A DNA stretch of 64,000 bases from Cryptosporangium arvum DSM 44712 (GTDB taxonomy: Bacteria > Actinomycetota > Actinomycetes > Mycobacteriales > Cryptosporangiaceae). Made by a program: the position numbers and the translations under genes. This document shows, in pieces, positions 39,328-51,247 of this stretch (the first letter of the stretch is position 1; every line of letters starts with the position of its first letter). The stretch is taken from positions 8,281,913 through 8,345,912 of the forward strand of contig NZ_KK073874.1 in NCBI RefSeq assembly GCF_000585375.1, read 5' to 3'. The notes beneath the pieces were generated by a model, which had not been told where the DNA came from, searched no databases, and was given only the letters and a program-made list of their open reading frames with translations.

Positions 39328-40272
39328 CTAGGCCGAGGGGGCGACGACGACCGCCTTGCCGGAGAGGTCGCCCGCGCCGGCCTGGGCGTGGAGTGCGGAC
39401 AGGTCGGCCAGCGGCACCCGCTGGGCGACGTCGACGGTCAGCTCGCCGGTGTTGACCCGGGCGACCAGGTCGGCCAGCTGGTCGGCGTCGCTGCGGACGA
39501 ACAGGTCGATGCCGCGGACGCCGCGCTGCTCGTCGGACGGGGCGGGCATCCAGACCGTGGTGTTGACCAGGGTGCCGCCGTCGCGGATCAGCGGGACGAG
39601 CGCCGCCAGCTGCTCGGGGGCGACTGGCGCGAGGTTGAGCGCGAGGTCGACCGGTTCCGTCACCGCCGCGGTCACGTCCGCGGTGGTGTGGTCGATCACC
39701 TCGTCGGCACCGGCGGCCCGGACCCGGTCGGCACTGCGCGGGCTCGCGGTGGCGATCACCCGGGCCCCGGCGCCCTTGGCGAGCTGCACGGCGTAGCCGC
39801 CGACCGCTCCACCGGCGCCGTTGATCAGCACCCGCTGCCCGGCGACCAGGTTGCCGTGCTCGAACAGCGCCTGCCACGCGGTGAGGCCCACCAGCGGCAA
39901 CGCCGCCGCGTCGGCCAGCGGGACGGTCTTCGGGGCGGCCGTCAGGATCTCCGCCGGTGCGATCGCGTATTCCGCGGCCGCGCCGGTGCCCGCCATCGGC
40001 AGGAAGCCGACGACCTGGTCACCGACCGCGACGCTGTCCACCCCGTCGCCGACCGCGTCGACCGTGCCGGACACGTCGATGCCGGGGGTGTGCGGGAGCT
40101 CGACCGGGATCGGCCCCTGCATGAAGCCGCCGCGGATGTTGCCGTCGACCCCGTTGAACGACGTGGCAGCGACGCGGACCCGAACCTCACCGGCGCCGGG
40201 GGTGGGCTGCTCCACGTCCTCGTAACGCAGAACCTCGGGACCGCCGAACTCGGAAAAACGCACTGCCTTCAT
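39328..40272 (-). CDS. NADPH-dependent quinone oxidoreductase (zinc-independent MDR)
   Basis: A 314-aa medium-chain reductase: MKAVRFSEFGGPEVLRYEDV N-terminus, GTVDAVGDGVDSVAVGDQVVGF, nucleotide-binding INGAGGAVGGYAVQLAKGAGARVIATAS, and C-terminal GDLSGKAVVV. Zinc-ligand cysteines are absent, as in QOR-type enzymes. The upstream XRE/MmyB regulator on the same strand (76 bp gap) likely controls it. Confidence 0.92.
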   Translation of the reverse strand: MKAVRFSEFGGPEVLRYEDVEQPTPGAGEVRVRVAATSFNGVDGNIRGGFMQGPIPVELPHTPGIDVSGTVDAVGDGVDSVAVGDQVVGFLPMAGTGAAAEYAIAPAEILTAAPKTVPLADAAALPLVGLTAWQALFEHGNLVAGQRVLINGAGGAVGGYAVQLAKGAGARVIATASPRSADRVRAAGADEVIDHTTADVTAAVTEPVDLALNLAPVAPEQLAALVPLIRDGGTLVNTTVWMPAPSDEQRGVRGIDLFVRSDADQLADLVARVNTGELTVDVAQRVPLADLSALHAQAGAGDLSGKAVVVAPSA

Positions 40273-40348
40273 TGCTGGGCCTGCTTCCTGTGAGTGATCC
40301 GCGGCCCCGTCACCAGGGCCGCACTCAACATCGCAGGATCCGGCGCGG

Positions 40349-41203
40349 TCAGCCTGGGCCGAGTTGGCCCACCCGCACGACGGCCGGCCCGTCGGCGGCA
40401 CCGACGACCTCGGCCAGCCGGGCCGCGTCGGCCGAACCCGGCGCCGCGGTGAGCAGCAGCGCGGTCAGGTCGTCGCCGGGGACCGCGAGCAGGCTGCCGA
40501 CGAGGGTGACCGAGTGGCCGTCGGGGTGCTCGAACGTGGCGCTGCTCTCGTAGGCCGCCACCGGCCGCGGTGCGCGCCACAGGGCGTCGAACCGGCGGCT
40601 GTGGGTACGCAGCTCGTCGACGAGCGCGGCGAGGGACGCGTCGGCCGGGTACCGGAGCAGCGTGCTCCGCACCTGGGCGACGAGGATCGCCTCGTGATCG
40701 GACGCGTCGGCGTCGGACTGCTGGAACTGGTCGAACGGATCACAGAACGTACGCCAGGCGACGTTCCAGTCCCAGGGGTTCCCGGTGAGGGTCCAGTGCT
40801 CCAGGGCCAGGAACGCGCTGTTGACGGCGACCAGGTTCATCGCCGAGTCGGAGATGAACATCGGGGTGTCGGCGAACCGCTCCAGCAGCCGGGTCGCGCC
40901 GGGGCCGACCTCGTTGGGCACCTGCCCGTCGGCGGCGGCGTACCCCGCCAGCGCGCAGAGCCGCTCGTACTCGGCCCGCCCGACCTTCAACGCCCGGGCG
41001 ATCGCGTTGACCACCCCGGCCGACGGATGGCTGCGCCCCTGTTCCAGCCGCCGCACGTAGTCCGCGGACATCCCGGCGAGGTCGGCGAGTTCCTCCCGCC
41101 GCAGCCCCGGGACCCGTCGGTCACCCAGCGCCAACCCGACGGTCGCGGGGGCTGTGCTCTCGCGCAGCTGGCGCACCGCGGCGCCGAACTCCTGTCCTCC
41201 CAC
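40349..41203 (-). CDS. XRE-type regulator with MmyB-like domain
   Basis: A 284-aa protein with HTH (GLALGDRRVPGLRREELADLAGMSADYVRRLEQGR) and an MmyB-like ligand-binding domain (NLVAVNSAFLALEHW; AYESSATFEHPDGHSVTLVGSLL). It belongs to the same family as the regulator at 28627-29460 but is a separate lineage by sequence. GTG start. Transcribed towards the quinone reductase gene, its likely target. Confidence 0.88.
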   Translation of the reverse strand: MGGQEFGAAVRQLRESTAPATVGLALGDRRVPGLRREELADLAGMSADYVRRLEQGRSHPSAGVVNAIARALKVGRAEYERLCALAGYAAADGQVPNEVGPGATRLLERFADTPMFISDSAMNLVAVNSAFLALEHWTLTGNPWDWNVAWRTFCDPFDQFQQSDADASDHEAILVAQVRSTLLRYPADASLAALVDELRTHSRRFDALWRAPRPVAAYESSATFEHPDGHSVTLVGSLLAVPGDDLTALLLTAAPGSADAARLAEVVGAADGPAVVRVGQLGPG

Positions 41204-41239
41204 GCCCTCATTGTGCCCTGACGTCCCACGGATGGGACC

Positions 41240-41920
41240 TCACGGATTCGCGGCCGCCGGCGGCGGTTCCGCGCCGGCCAGCCCGCGCCGCTGCGCCCCG
41301 GCCTGCGCCCGGCGACCGGCGGTGACACTCAGCGTGATCAAGCCGATGATGACGACGTACGGCACGACGTTGTTGACCACGACCATCGGCCCCGTGCCCA
41401 GGCGCCACGTCAGCACCGCCCGGATCACCGCCTCGCCGACCAGCGCGAGACCCCAGATCGTCGTCAGCCGCCGCTGCAGGCTGCGGAAGTCGGGGTGCCC
41501 CCAGAGTCCGTCCCACCAGTCACGCTGGGCCTTGGAGCCGTCGGTGGCGAACCGGCGCCCGAAATAGAACGTCAGCGGCTTGGCGACGACGAGCGTGACG
41601 AGGAACGCCAGCCCGATCACACCGGTGGTGATCGAGTCCTTGAGGAACACCGCCCGCGCGTCGTCGGAGAACACCGTCGTCGCGATACCGGCCAGCAGGC
41701 CCAGCAGCACGAACACGCTGAACTCGTCGACGTGACGCTGGCGGTGCAGGGTCCAGGCCAGCTCGGCGGCCGGCCAGACACCGGAGAGCAGGAGCGCCGG
41801 AACCTCACCCACCCCGGCGCCGACGAGCACGAAGTACGTCCCGATCGGTAACGCGATGTTCGCGACGAGCGGGATCACCCACGACTGCAGTACCGACTGG
41901 TTGCTGGCCGGCTTGTCCAT
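41240..41920 (-). CDS. VC0807-family integral membrane protein
   Basis: A 226-aa protein with about six TM helices (VIPLVANIALPIGTYFVLVGAG; FSVFVLLGLLAGIATTVFS; SITTGVIGLAFLVTLVVAKPLTFYFGRRF; IWGLALVGEAVIRAVLTW; MVVVNNVVPYVVIIGLITLSV). The cytoplasmic ARAVFLKDSIT and FYFGRRF motifs are characteristic of the VC0807 family, whose function is unknown. It is divergent from the PaaX-like gene, with only 38 bp between starts, so the two probably share a control region. Confidence 0.85.
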   Translation of the reverse strand: MDKPASNQSVLQSWVIPLVANIALPIGTYFVLVGAGVGEVPALLLSGVWPAAELAWTLHRQRHVDEFSVFVLLGLLAGIATTVFSDDARAVFLKDSITTGVIGLAFLVTLVVAKPLTFYFGRRFATDGSKAQRDWWDGLWGHPDFRSLQRRLTTIWGLALVGEAVIRAVLTWRLGTGPMVVVNNVVPYVVIIGLITLSVTAGRRAQAGAQRRGLAGAEPPPAAANP

Positions 41921-41958
41921 GTCCGTGCCCCCGATATGTGACTTGGTAGCCTACGACC

Positions 41959-42777
41959 GTGAGCGAGGTTATCACGCGAGGATCGTCGGTCGGGCTCGTT
42001 CCGTTCCTGTTCGGCCTGGCCGGTCGCGCGGCTCTGCCCGGCGTCGGGCTGCGGCGGTTGCTCGGTGACCTCGGCCTCTCCGACGACGCGGCCCGCGCAC
42101 TGCTGTCCCGGCTGACCCGCGCGGGCGAGCTGACGAGCGAACGGCACGGCCGCACGGTCGACTACCGGCTCGCCGGCAACCTCGCCCGTGGCTTCGAGCG
42201 CATCCGGACGTCCGGCCAGGCTCCACCGTCCGACTGGTCCGGCTCGTTCGCGGCCGTGCTCTACCAGGTACCCGAGGAGCACCGAGCGTTCCGCGACGCG
42301 CTGCGCCGAGCGGCGGTGCTCGCCGGTTACGGCATCCTGCAACCGGGCGTCCTGATCTCGATGTCCGAGCTCGGCACCCGCCTCGACGGTGTCCTCGCCG
42401 ATCGGCCGGTGGAGGCCAGGGTCTGGCCGGCGCGGCTCGCGCTCGACGTCGACGACGCGGCCGCGGCGGCGTCGATCGCCTGGGGCCTGCCCGAGCTGGC
42501 CCGCGGCTACCACGTCCACCTGGGCCGCCTGGAGACCGCCGGAACGCGGACGCCCACCGACCCGCCCACGGCACTGCGCACCTACGCGGACACGCTGATG
42601 CCGATCCTGGTCGAGACGCTCCGCGAGCCGCGGTTGCCGCCGGCCCTGATGCCGCCGGACTGGCCCGGCTCCGAGCTCCGCACCGCCATCGGCCGGTACT
42701 CCGCCGTCACGGTCCCCGCTTTCACCGCCTACGTCGACGCCGTGACGAGCTCAGCGGGTGCGCGAGAGCGCGCCTGA
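41959..42777 (+). CDS. PaaX-like transcriptional regulator
   Basis: A 272-aa protein with an N-terminal winged HTH (LPGVGLRRLLGDLGLSDDAARALLSRLTRAGELTSERHGRTVDYRLAG) and a middle region with VPEEHRAFRDALRRAAVLAGYGILQPGVLIS, matching PaaX-type repressors (phenylacetate catabolism in the founding member). The divergent VC0807 gene is its most likely target here. GTG start. The 3' end overlaps the convergent MFS gene by 27 bp. Confidence 0.8.
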   Translation: MSEVITRGSSVGLVPFLFGLAGRAALPGVGLRRLLGDLGLSDDAARALLSRLTRAGELTSERHGRTVDYRLAGNLARGFERIRTSGQAPPSDWSGSFAAVLYQVPEEHRAFRDALRRAAVLAGYGILQPGVLISMSELGTRLDGVLADRPVEARVWPARLALDVDDAAAAASIAWGLPELARGYHVHLGRLETAGTRTPTDPPTALRTYADTLMPILVETLREPRLPPALMPPDWPGSELRTAIGRYSAVTVPAFTAYVDAVTSSAGARERA

Positions 42778-43953
42778 GAGCGCGATGATGAGCACGCCCA
42801 CGATCGCCAGGCCGGTGGCGATCAGCGCGGGAGCGCGATAGCCGAACCCGGCGGCGATGACGACCCCGCCGGCCCACGCCCCCAACGCGTTGCCGACGTT
42901 GAGCGACGCGTGGTTCATCGCCGCGCCGAGCGTCACCGCGTCGCCCGCGACGTCCATGAGACGCAGTTGCAGGTTCGTCACCACGATCGACCCGAGGCCG
43001 GCGAAGACGAACACCACCGGGAGCGCCCACCAGCCGTGCGGCGCGGCGAACCAGAACGCCAGCATGGCCAGCGTCGTACCGATGGCGCCGAACAGCAGCG
43101 ACCGGTAGACCGACCAGGCCGCCAGCTCGCCGCCGGCCCAGGTGCCGACGGTCAGCCCGAGGCCGAACGCGAGCAGGAACAGCGGGACGGCGGACGCCGT
43201 GAGACCGGCGACGCCGGTCACGGTCGTGGCGATGTAGGAGTAGATCGCGAAGACACCGCCGAGGCCGATGGAGCCCGCCGCGATCGTCAGCCACACCTGG
43301 CCGCGGGTGAAGAACATCCGCGCCTCGGCACGGCCGCTGCTCTGGCCGGCGGCCGGCGTCGCGGGCACGAACGCGGAGATCAGCGCGACCGCGAGGGCCG
43401 CCAGCACGGCGCAGGCCAGGTAGGTCGTCCGCCAGCCCAGGTGCTGCCCCATCCAGGTCGCCGCGGGCACGCCCACGAGGTTCGCGACCGACAGGCCCAG
43501 CATCACCGACGCGATCGCGCGACCCCGCCGGGCGGGGTCGACGAGCGCGGCCGCCGCCAGGCTGGCGATACCGAAGTACGCGCCGTGCGGCAGCCCGTCG
43601 AGGAAACGCGCGGCGACGAACAGGCCGTAGTTCGGCGCGATGGCGGTGAGCAGGTTGAACGCCGCGTACGCGCCCATCAGGGCCAGGAGCAGCCCGCGCC
43701 GGGGCAGCTTGGCCCCGAGGATGGCCAGGATCGGCACGCCGACGACCACGCCGAGCGCGTACGCGGTGATGCCGTGCGCTGCTTGCGGCTCGGTGCGGTG
43801 GAGCCCTTCGGCGATCTGCGGGAGCACGCCCATCGTGACGAACTCGGTGGTGCCGATCGTGAACCCGCCGACGGCGAGCGCCAGCAGGCCCGGGACGGCT
43901 CGGGCGCGGCGGGGAGTGTCGGGGAGCGTGGCAACGGGCGACGTGACGGTCAT
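42751..43953 (-). CDS. MFS transporter, DHA1-type (AraJ/YdhP-like) efflux pump
   Basis: A 400-aa protein with twelve predicted TM helices. LALAVGGFTIGTTEFVTMGVLPQIAEGL at the first helix is the DHA1 sugar/drug efflux hallmark, followed by GVVVGVPILAILGAKLPRRGLLLALM (motif A region) and GVPAATWMGQHLGWRTTYL (motif C region). The export substrate is unknown. It stands alone, with 128 bp to the next gene. Confidence 0.92.
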   Translation of the reverse strand: MTVTSPVATLPDTPRRARAVPGLLALAVGGFTIGTTEFVTMGVLPQIAEGLHRTEPQAAHGITAYALGVVVGVPILAILGAKLPRRGLLLALMGAYAAFNLLTAIAPNYGLFVAARFLDGLPHGAYFGIASLAAAALVDPARRGRAIASVMLGLSVANLVGVPAATWMGQHLGWRTTYLACAVLAALAVALISAFVPATPAAGQSSGRAEARMFFTRGQVWLTIAAGSIGLGGVFAIYSYIATTVTGVAGLTASAVPLFLLAFGLGLTVGTWAGGELAAWSVYRSLLFGAIGTTLAMLAFWFAAPHGWWALPVVFVFAGLGSIVVTNLQLRLMDVAGDAVTLGAAMNHASLNVGNALGAWAGGVVIAAGFGYRAPALIATGLAIVGVLIIALSGALSRTR

Positions 43954-44081
43954 TCGGGCGCGATTCCTCTGGGTCGGACGTCGTCACCCGTCTGGTAGCG
44001 GCAGGCCGATCGCCTCTCGGTATCTCGGCAACGCTGCCGTCCGGAAGAGTAATCCGCGTCGGTTGCTCCCGCCCACTCCCG

Positions 44082-45104
44082 TCAGTCGTCGAGGAGGGCC
44101 CCGATCCGGTCCAGCGCGGCGACCGCGTCCGCCTGGTCACGGCGCCCGAGGCCGCAGCTCGTCGACACGTCGACCCGGTCGCCGATCGCGTCCTCGACGT
44201 AATCGCGGACGCGCCGCTGAGCGGCCAGGTCGTGTCCCTCGTGGGCGTAACCGGCGACGACGCGCACGTCACGCGGCCGGAGACCGCGCAGCGGCCGGTA
44301 GAACGCGGGGTCGGTCGCCGGCGGTTCCGCGCCCGCCGCCAGCGGGAGGTGCACGAACTGCAGCGGGCGTGTCGCCGGCCACCGCTCGACGAGCGCGTTG
44401 GCCAGCTGGACGAGCGGCTCGGCGTCGTTCGGCGCCCCCAGCGCGCGGTGATTGAGATCACCGAGGCAGAGGTGCACGCCGAACCGGGCCCCGCGGGGGG
44501 CGCCCAGGGCCAGCGCCGCCACCCGTCCGGCGAGCAGCGCCGCGAGTGCTCGGCGGGCGGGGCGCGGCGCCCTGGTCAGGAGCACCGCCTCGGCCGGTAG
44601 CTCCAGCTGGAACAGCACGTCGTCGCCGTGCGCCTCGTTCATCGCGATCGCCAGCGCTTCGGCGAACGGCCGCTCGTAGCGCAGGACCCCGCGCGGACCG
44701 AACGTGAACAGGGCCAGATCGATCGCTCCGGGAACGCCGACCTGGAATCCGCCGACCCCGTCGGCACGGTGCTCCCGGTAGATCGGGTACGCCGCCCGCG
44801 CGGCCTCCGTGATGCCCAGCTCGAGGGTCGCGCCGTAGAGCCGTTCCCCGGGACGAACCCGGTAGCGGGGCACCGTGTCGTACCCGGAGAAGTCCCCGGG
44901 CCGGCTGATCTCCAGCGCCGGATGGTGACGGAAGTCATCGAGGACGTTCATGATCCACTGGCTCCGCTCGCCGGTTTCGCCGTCGGAGAGGTAGTCCAGG
45001 CGCCCCCGGAGGTGGTCGACCGCTAACCGCATCGCCTCGGCGGCGTCGGCCGCCGGGATACTGCCCACGAGGTGGGCTCGGCGTCCGCTAGTGGATCCAG
45101 GCAC
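44082..45104 (-). CDS. Methionine synthase II (MetE C-terminal)-like protein
   Basis: A 340-aa protein resembling stand-alone MetE/UROD-fold enzymes: HLVGSIPAADAAEAMRLAVDHL, YLSDGETGERSQWI, FGVHLCLGDLNHRA and a C-terminal VDVSTSCGLGRRDQADAVAALDRI. The His/Cys of HLCLGD and the Cys of TSCGLGRR correspond to zinc-ligand positions in MetE-like proteins. Stand-alone versions often act on small thiols or degrade aromatic or C1 compounds; substrate unassigned. GTG start with no clear ribosome site. Confidence 0.82.
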   Translation of the reverse strand: MPGSTSGRRAHLVGSIPAADAAEAMRLAVDHLRGRLDYLSDGETGERSQWIMNVLDDFRHHPALEISRPGDFSGYDTVPRYRVRPGERLYGATLELGITEAARAAYPIYREHRADGVGGFQVGVPGAIDLALFTFGPRGVLRYERPFAEALAIAMNEAHGDDVLFQLELPAEAVLLTRAPRPARRALAALLAGRVAALALGAPRGARFGVHLCLGDLNHRALGAPNDAEPLVQLANALVERWPATRPLQFVHLPLAAGAEPPATDPAFYRPLRGLRPRDVRVVAGYAHEGHDLAAQRRVRDYVEDAIGDRVDVSTSCGLGRRDQADAVAALDRIGALLDD

Positions 45105-45180
45105 ACGTCGAGCCTGTTCGGTCGGGCCTGGCGCCGCGTCGGCACTTCCTGCCTATTCGTCGAGTGCCTACTCACCGGCG

Positions 45181-46674
45181 TCACTCGCTGGTCGAGCGCG
45201 AGTTGGTCAGCGTGAGCGCGCCGCCGGCCGCGACCAACCCGACGATCACCGCCACCACCGCGTACGTGATCCGCTCGCCGTGGAAGAACGACGCCACCAG
45301 GCTCTCGCTCCAGGCGCCGGCCGGCAGCTGGGTGGTCACCAGCGCGGCGATGAACGTGCCGATCACCGCGGTTCCGACGCTCGTGCCCACCTCCTGCGCC
45401 GTGTCGTTGAGCGCGGTGCCCATCGAGGTGCGGTTGCTCGGCATCGCGTCGACGAGCTCGATCGCGCAGATCGTCATGACCGTGCGCAGGCCGATCGTCA
45501 TCAGGACCAGGCACGCCGCGATCACCGGGTAGCCGTGGTCGACGCCCCAGGACAGACCGGCCAGCGAGGTGGCCAGGAAACCCGCCCCGACCAGGCACGC
45601 GATCCGGTGGCCGAACTGCTTCGCGAGCCACTCCGAGAGCGGGGTCGCGGCCAGCATCGTCACGATGATCGGCAGGTTGGCCAGGCCGGCGCGCATCGGG
45701 CTCCACCCGTAGGCGTACTGGAAGTGCAGGATCAACCCGAACATCACGGAGGCCATCGCGATCGACGTCCCGATCTGGGCGATCGCCGCGCCGCGCACGG
45801 TGCCGTTCGAGAACAGGCGGAGGTCGAGCATGGGAGCAGCGCTGCGCCGCTCGTGCCAGACGAACCCGACCCCGGCGGCGACGGCGCCGAGGATCGACGC
45901 GATCGTGATCCCGGAACCCCACCCGTTCTCGATCCCGCTGGTCAGCGAGTAGCAGGCGAGCCCGATCGCGGCGACGCTGAGCACGGCGCCCGGCAGGTCG
46001 AGAGCGTCGTCGGTCAGGTCCTCCTTCCGGTCGGCCGGGACACCGAACCGCACCCCGAAGAAGGCGACGAGCGCGATCGGGGCGTTGATCAGCAACAGCC
46101 ACTGCCAGTCGAAGTGGGCCAGCACGGTGCCGCCGAGCACCGGCCCGAGGACGAAGCCGGACATGCCGACGACGATCATCACGGTCATCGCGCGCATGCG
46201 CAGGGTCTGGTCGTCGAAGAGACGGAAGACCAGCGAGTTCGTGATCGGCGCCATCGCCGCGGCCGCGATGCCGAGCCCGGCTCGCAGCGCGATCAGCTGC
46301 CAGCTCTCCGAGACGAAAGCCACGCCCAGGCTGAGCAGGCCGAACACGGTCAGGCCGACGAGCAGGACACGGCGGCGTCCGAGGCGGTCGGCCATCGACC
46401 CGGCGGTGAGCAGCAGACCGCCGAACGTCAACGCGTAGGCACCGGTGACCCACTGCAGGCCGGTGGTGCTGCTCCCGAGGTCACGGGCGATCGTCGGGAG
46501 CGCGATCGACAACAGCGTGTTGTCGACCATCTCGACGAAGAAGGCCAGGCAGAGGGCGGCCAGCGGAATCCAGGCCGCGCCCAGGGAGCGGTAGGTGTGC
46601 GACGACCGGCCAGAAGCGGCGACGTCGGTGGTGGCGGTCACGGTGGAACCCATCGGTAGGTACTTCGCGGTCAT
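45181..46674 (-). CDS. DHA2-family (EmrB/QacA) multidrug MFS exporter
   Basis: About 497 aa with fourteen TM helices: LAALCLAFFVEMVDNTLLSIALPTIARDLGSS at TM1, TGAYALTFGGLLLTAGSMADRLGRRRVLL (motif A), GMSGFVLGPVLGGTVL (motif C), and a drug-exporter-type C-terminus. Proton-driven export of cationic or amphiphilic drugs is the family role. The ATG at 46674 or 46653 is possible; neither has a strong ribosome site. No TetR regulator adjoins it, unusual for this family. Confidence 0.9.
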   Translation of the reverse strand: MTAKYLPMGSTVTATTDVAASGRSSHTYRSLGAAWIPLAALCLAFFVEMVDNTLLSIALPTIARDLGSSTTGLQWVTGAYALTFGGLLLTAGSMADRLGRRRVLLVGLTVFGLLSLGVAFVSESWQLIALRAGLGIAAAAMAPITNSLVFRLFDDQTLRMRAMTVMIVVGMSGFVLGPVLGGTVLAHFDWQWLLLINAPIALVAFFGVRFGVPADRKEDLTDDALDLPGAVLSVAAIGLACYSLTSGIENGWGSGITIASILGAVAAGVGFVWHERRSAAPMLDLRLFSNGTVRGAAIAQIGTSIAMASVMFGLILHFQYAYGWSPMRAGLANLPIIVTMLAATPLSEWLAKQFGHRIACLVGAGFLATSLAGLSWGVDHGYPVIAACLVLMTIGLRTVMTICAIELVDAMPSNRTSMGTALNDTAQEVGTSVGTAVIGTFIAALVTTQLPAGAWSESLVASFFHGERITYAVVAVIVGLVAAGGALTLTNSRSTSE

Positions 46675-46849
46675 GAGGCGCGGTTGCGCACAGCAACGAC
46701 CTTGGCCGCCACCGCAGTCAGATCGCGCACAGATCGCTGCCAACCGCCTCTCAGCGTGCTGTCAGCGCGGGAAGTCGGCGTTGGCGGACATCTACCGCGT
46801 CCGCATACGCTGACGGCCGAGACTTTGGTCAGCTGGAAGTAGGGATCTG

Positions 46850-49944
<3,095 letters not shown>

Positions 49945-50029
49945 TCATGGGTCTCACCTCCTCCGGCAGGGTCACGGCTGCCCGCAAGCTACAAGACCGC
50001 GCGGCGGCCCGTCCACGGGATATTGACTT

Positions 50030-50071
50030 GTCGCAAGTCTTGTCTCAAGCTCTTGAGACAAGACTTGCGAC
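50030..50071. promoter_or_regulatory. Perfect 20-bp-arm inverted repeat, likely GntR operator
   Basis: The arms GTCGCAAGTCTTGTCTCAAG and its exact complement are separated by just CT. CAAG/CTTG half-sites recur inside it. It lies 12 bp before the start of the membrane-protein gene and overlaps a TTGACT -35-like box (50023-50028). The adjacent operon ends with a YtrA-type GntR gene, and such regulators bind long inverted repeats in front of their own operon. The rest of the 230-bp gap between the divergent genes shows nothing recognisable. Confidence 0.75.
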
Positions 50072-50083
50072 GTTGGAGGTGCC

Positions 50084-50866
50084 ATGTCTGCCGAAACCGT
50101 CCCGACGGAGATCAAGATCGCTCGCTTGTGGCTGGCCGCACGGGGCCTGACCGACGTGCGGTCGACCCCGGTGCTCGCCGCGCGCCTGACGGTCCGGCGG
50201 CGCTCCCGCGTGATCGCCGCGCTCGTGCTGGCCCTGTTCCTGATCGCGGTCGCCCTCGTCAACGTCGCCCAGCTGCCGTCCGACGCCGCCGACGACGAGC
50301 TGGGGTGGGGCCGGCGCGTGGCGTTGCTGGGGCTGGTGGCGCTGGTGCTCGGGCTGGTGCTGAGCCTGTCCCTGCTCGACCGGTGGGTCTGGCGGGTCGA
50401 CCAGCGGGCGGCCGCGGCGCTGCCCCGCCGGGCCGCCCATCCCGTCCGGCCCGACTGGCGCACCGTGCTCGGCCGGGCGCGGGCCGCGTTCCTGGTGACG
50501 ACGTTCGCGGCGGCGTCGACGCTCGCGGTCGCCAACCTGATCGTGCGCGACTCCACCGCGCGGTACGCGGCGATCATCCAGGTCGTCGGGTTGTGCGGCC
50601 TCGCGGTCGGCACGGCCCTGCAGCTGCGCCACGTGCTGACCCGCCCGGTCGTCGCCGACGACGAGAGTTCGCTGACCGCCGATTTCCTGATGCGGGTCGA
50701 GGATGCCCGGGAGATCGCGGTGCCGACGGCGGTGTGGTCACTGCCGGTCGTGTCGGTGTTCGCGACCGGGCTCGACTCGTGGACCTACGCCTGGCTCGCG
50801 TTCATCGTCGCGAGCGTCGTCGCGCTCGCGGTGATCACGGTGCTGACCGCGCGGGCCGCGAGGTGA
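50084..50866 (+). CDS. Six-TM membrane protein of a GntR-linked operon
   Basis: A 260-aa protein with about six hydrophobic helices (VIAALVLALFLIAVALVNVAQL; VALLGLVALVLGLVLSLSLLD; AAFLVTTFAAASTLAVANLIV; AAIIQVVGLCGLAVGTALQL; two in the C-terminal 50 residues). No ATPase or substrate-binding motif is visible, so it could be a permease-like part of a YtrA-type system lacking its ATPase. GGAGGT box 3 nt before the ATG. The end overlaps the GntR start (GTGA). Confidence 0.72.
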   Translation: MSAETVPTEIKIARLWLAARGLTDVRSTPVLAARLTVRRRSRVIAALVLALFLIAVALVNVAQLPSDAADDELGWGRRVALLGLVALVLGLVLSLSLLDRWVWRVDQRAAAALPRRAAHPVRPDWRTVLGRARAAFLVTTFAAASTLAVANLIVRDSTARYAAIIQVVGLCGLAVGTALQLRHVLTRPVVADDESSLTADFLMRVEDAREIAVPTAVWSLPVVSVFATGLDSWTYAWLAFIVASVVALAVITVLTARAAR

Positions 50867-51246
50867 AGCAGATGCTGGTCATCGACTCGTCCTCACCGAC
50901 GCCGCCGTTCGAGCAGCTCCGGGCCCAGCTCGCGCAGCAGATCCAGGACCGCACGCTGGCCGTCGGAACCCGGCTGCCGACCATCCGCCGCCTCGCCGCG
51001 GACCTGGGGCTGGCGGTCAACACCGTCGGCCGGGCCTACCGGGAGCTGGAGGAGGCGGGGCTGATCGAAACCCGCGGGCACGCCGGGTCGTTCGTGTCCG
51101 CGGCCGGCGAACCGGGGCGCGCCCGGGCGCAACGCGCCGCCAGCGAGTACGCGGCGGTGATCACGAGCATCGGCCTCGACCCCAACGAGGCGCTCCGGAT
51201 CGTCCAGGCGGCGCTGGGCCGGGGCATCCCCGACCCGACGGCCTGA
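50863..51246 (+). CDS. GntR-family regulator, YtrA subfamily
   Basis: A 127-aa protein: winged HTH at residues about 15-80 (PPFEQLRAQLAQQIQDRTLAVGTRLPTIRRLAADLGLAVNTVGRAYRELEEAGLIETRGHAGSFV) with a short C-terminal dimerisation helix, as in the YtrA subfamily. The GTG overlaps the membrane-protein stop; an ATG three codons later is possible. It probably binds the inverted repeat 790 bp upstream and autoregulates the operon. Confidence 0.88.
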   Translation: MKQMLVIDSSSPTPPFEQLRAQLAQQIQDRTLAVGTRLPTIRRLAADLGLAVNTVGRAYRELEEAGLIETRGHAGSFVSAAGEPGRARAQRAASEYAAVITSIGLDPNEALRIVQAALGRGIPDPTA

Positions 51247-51247
51247 C

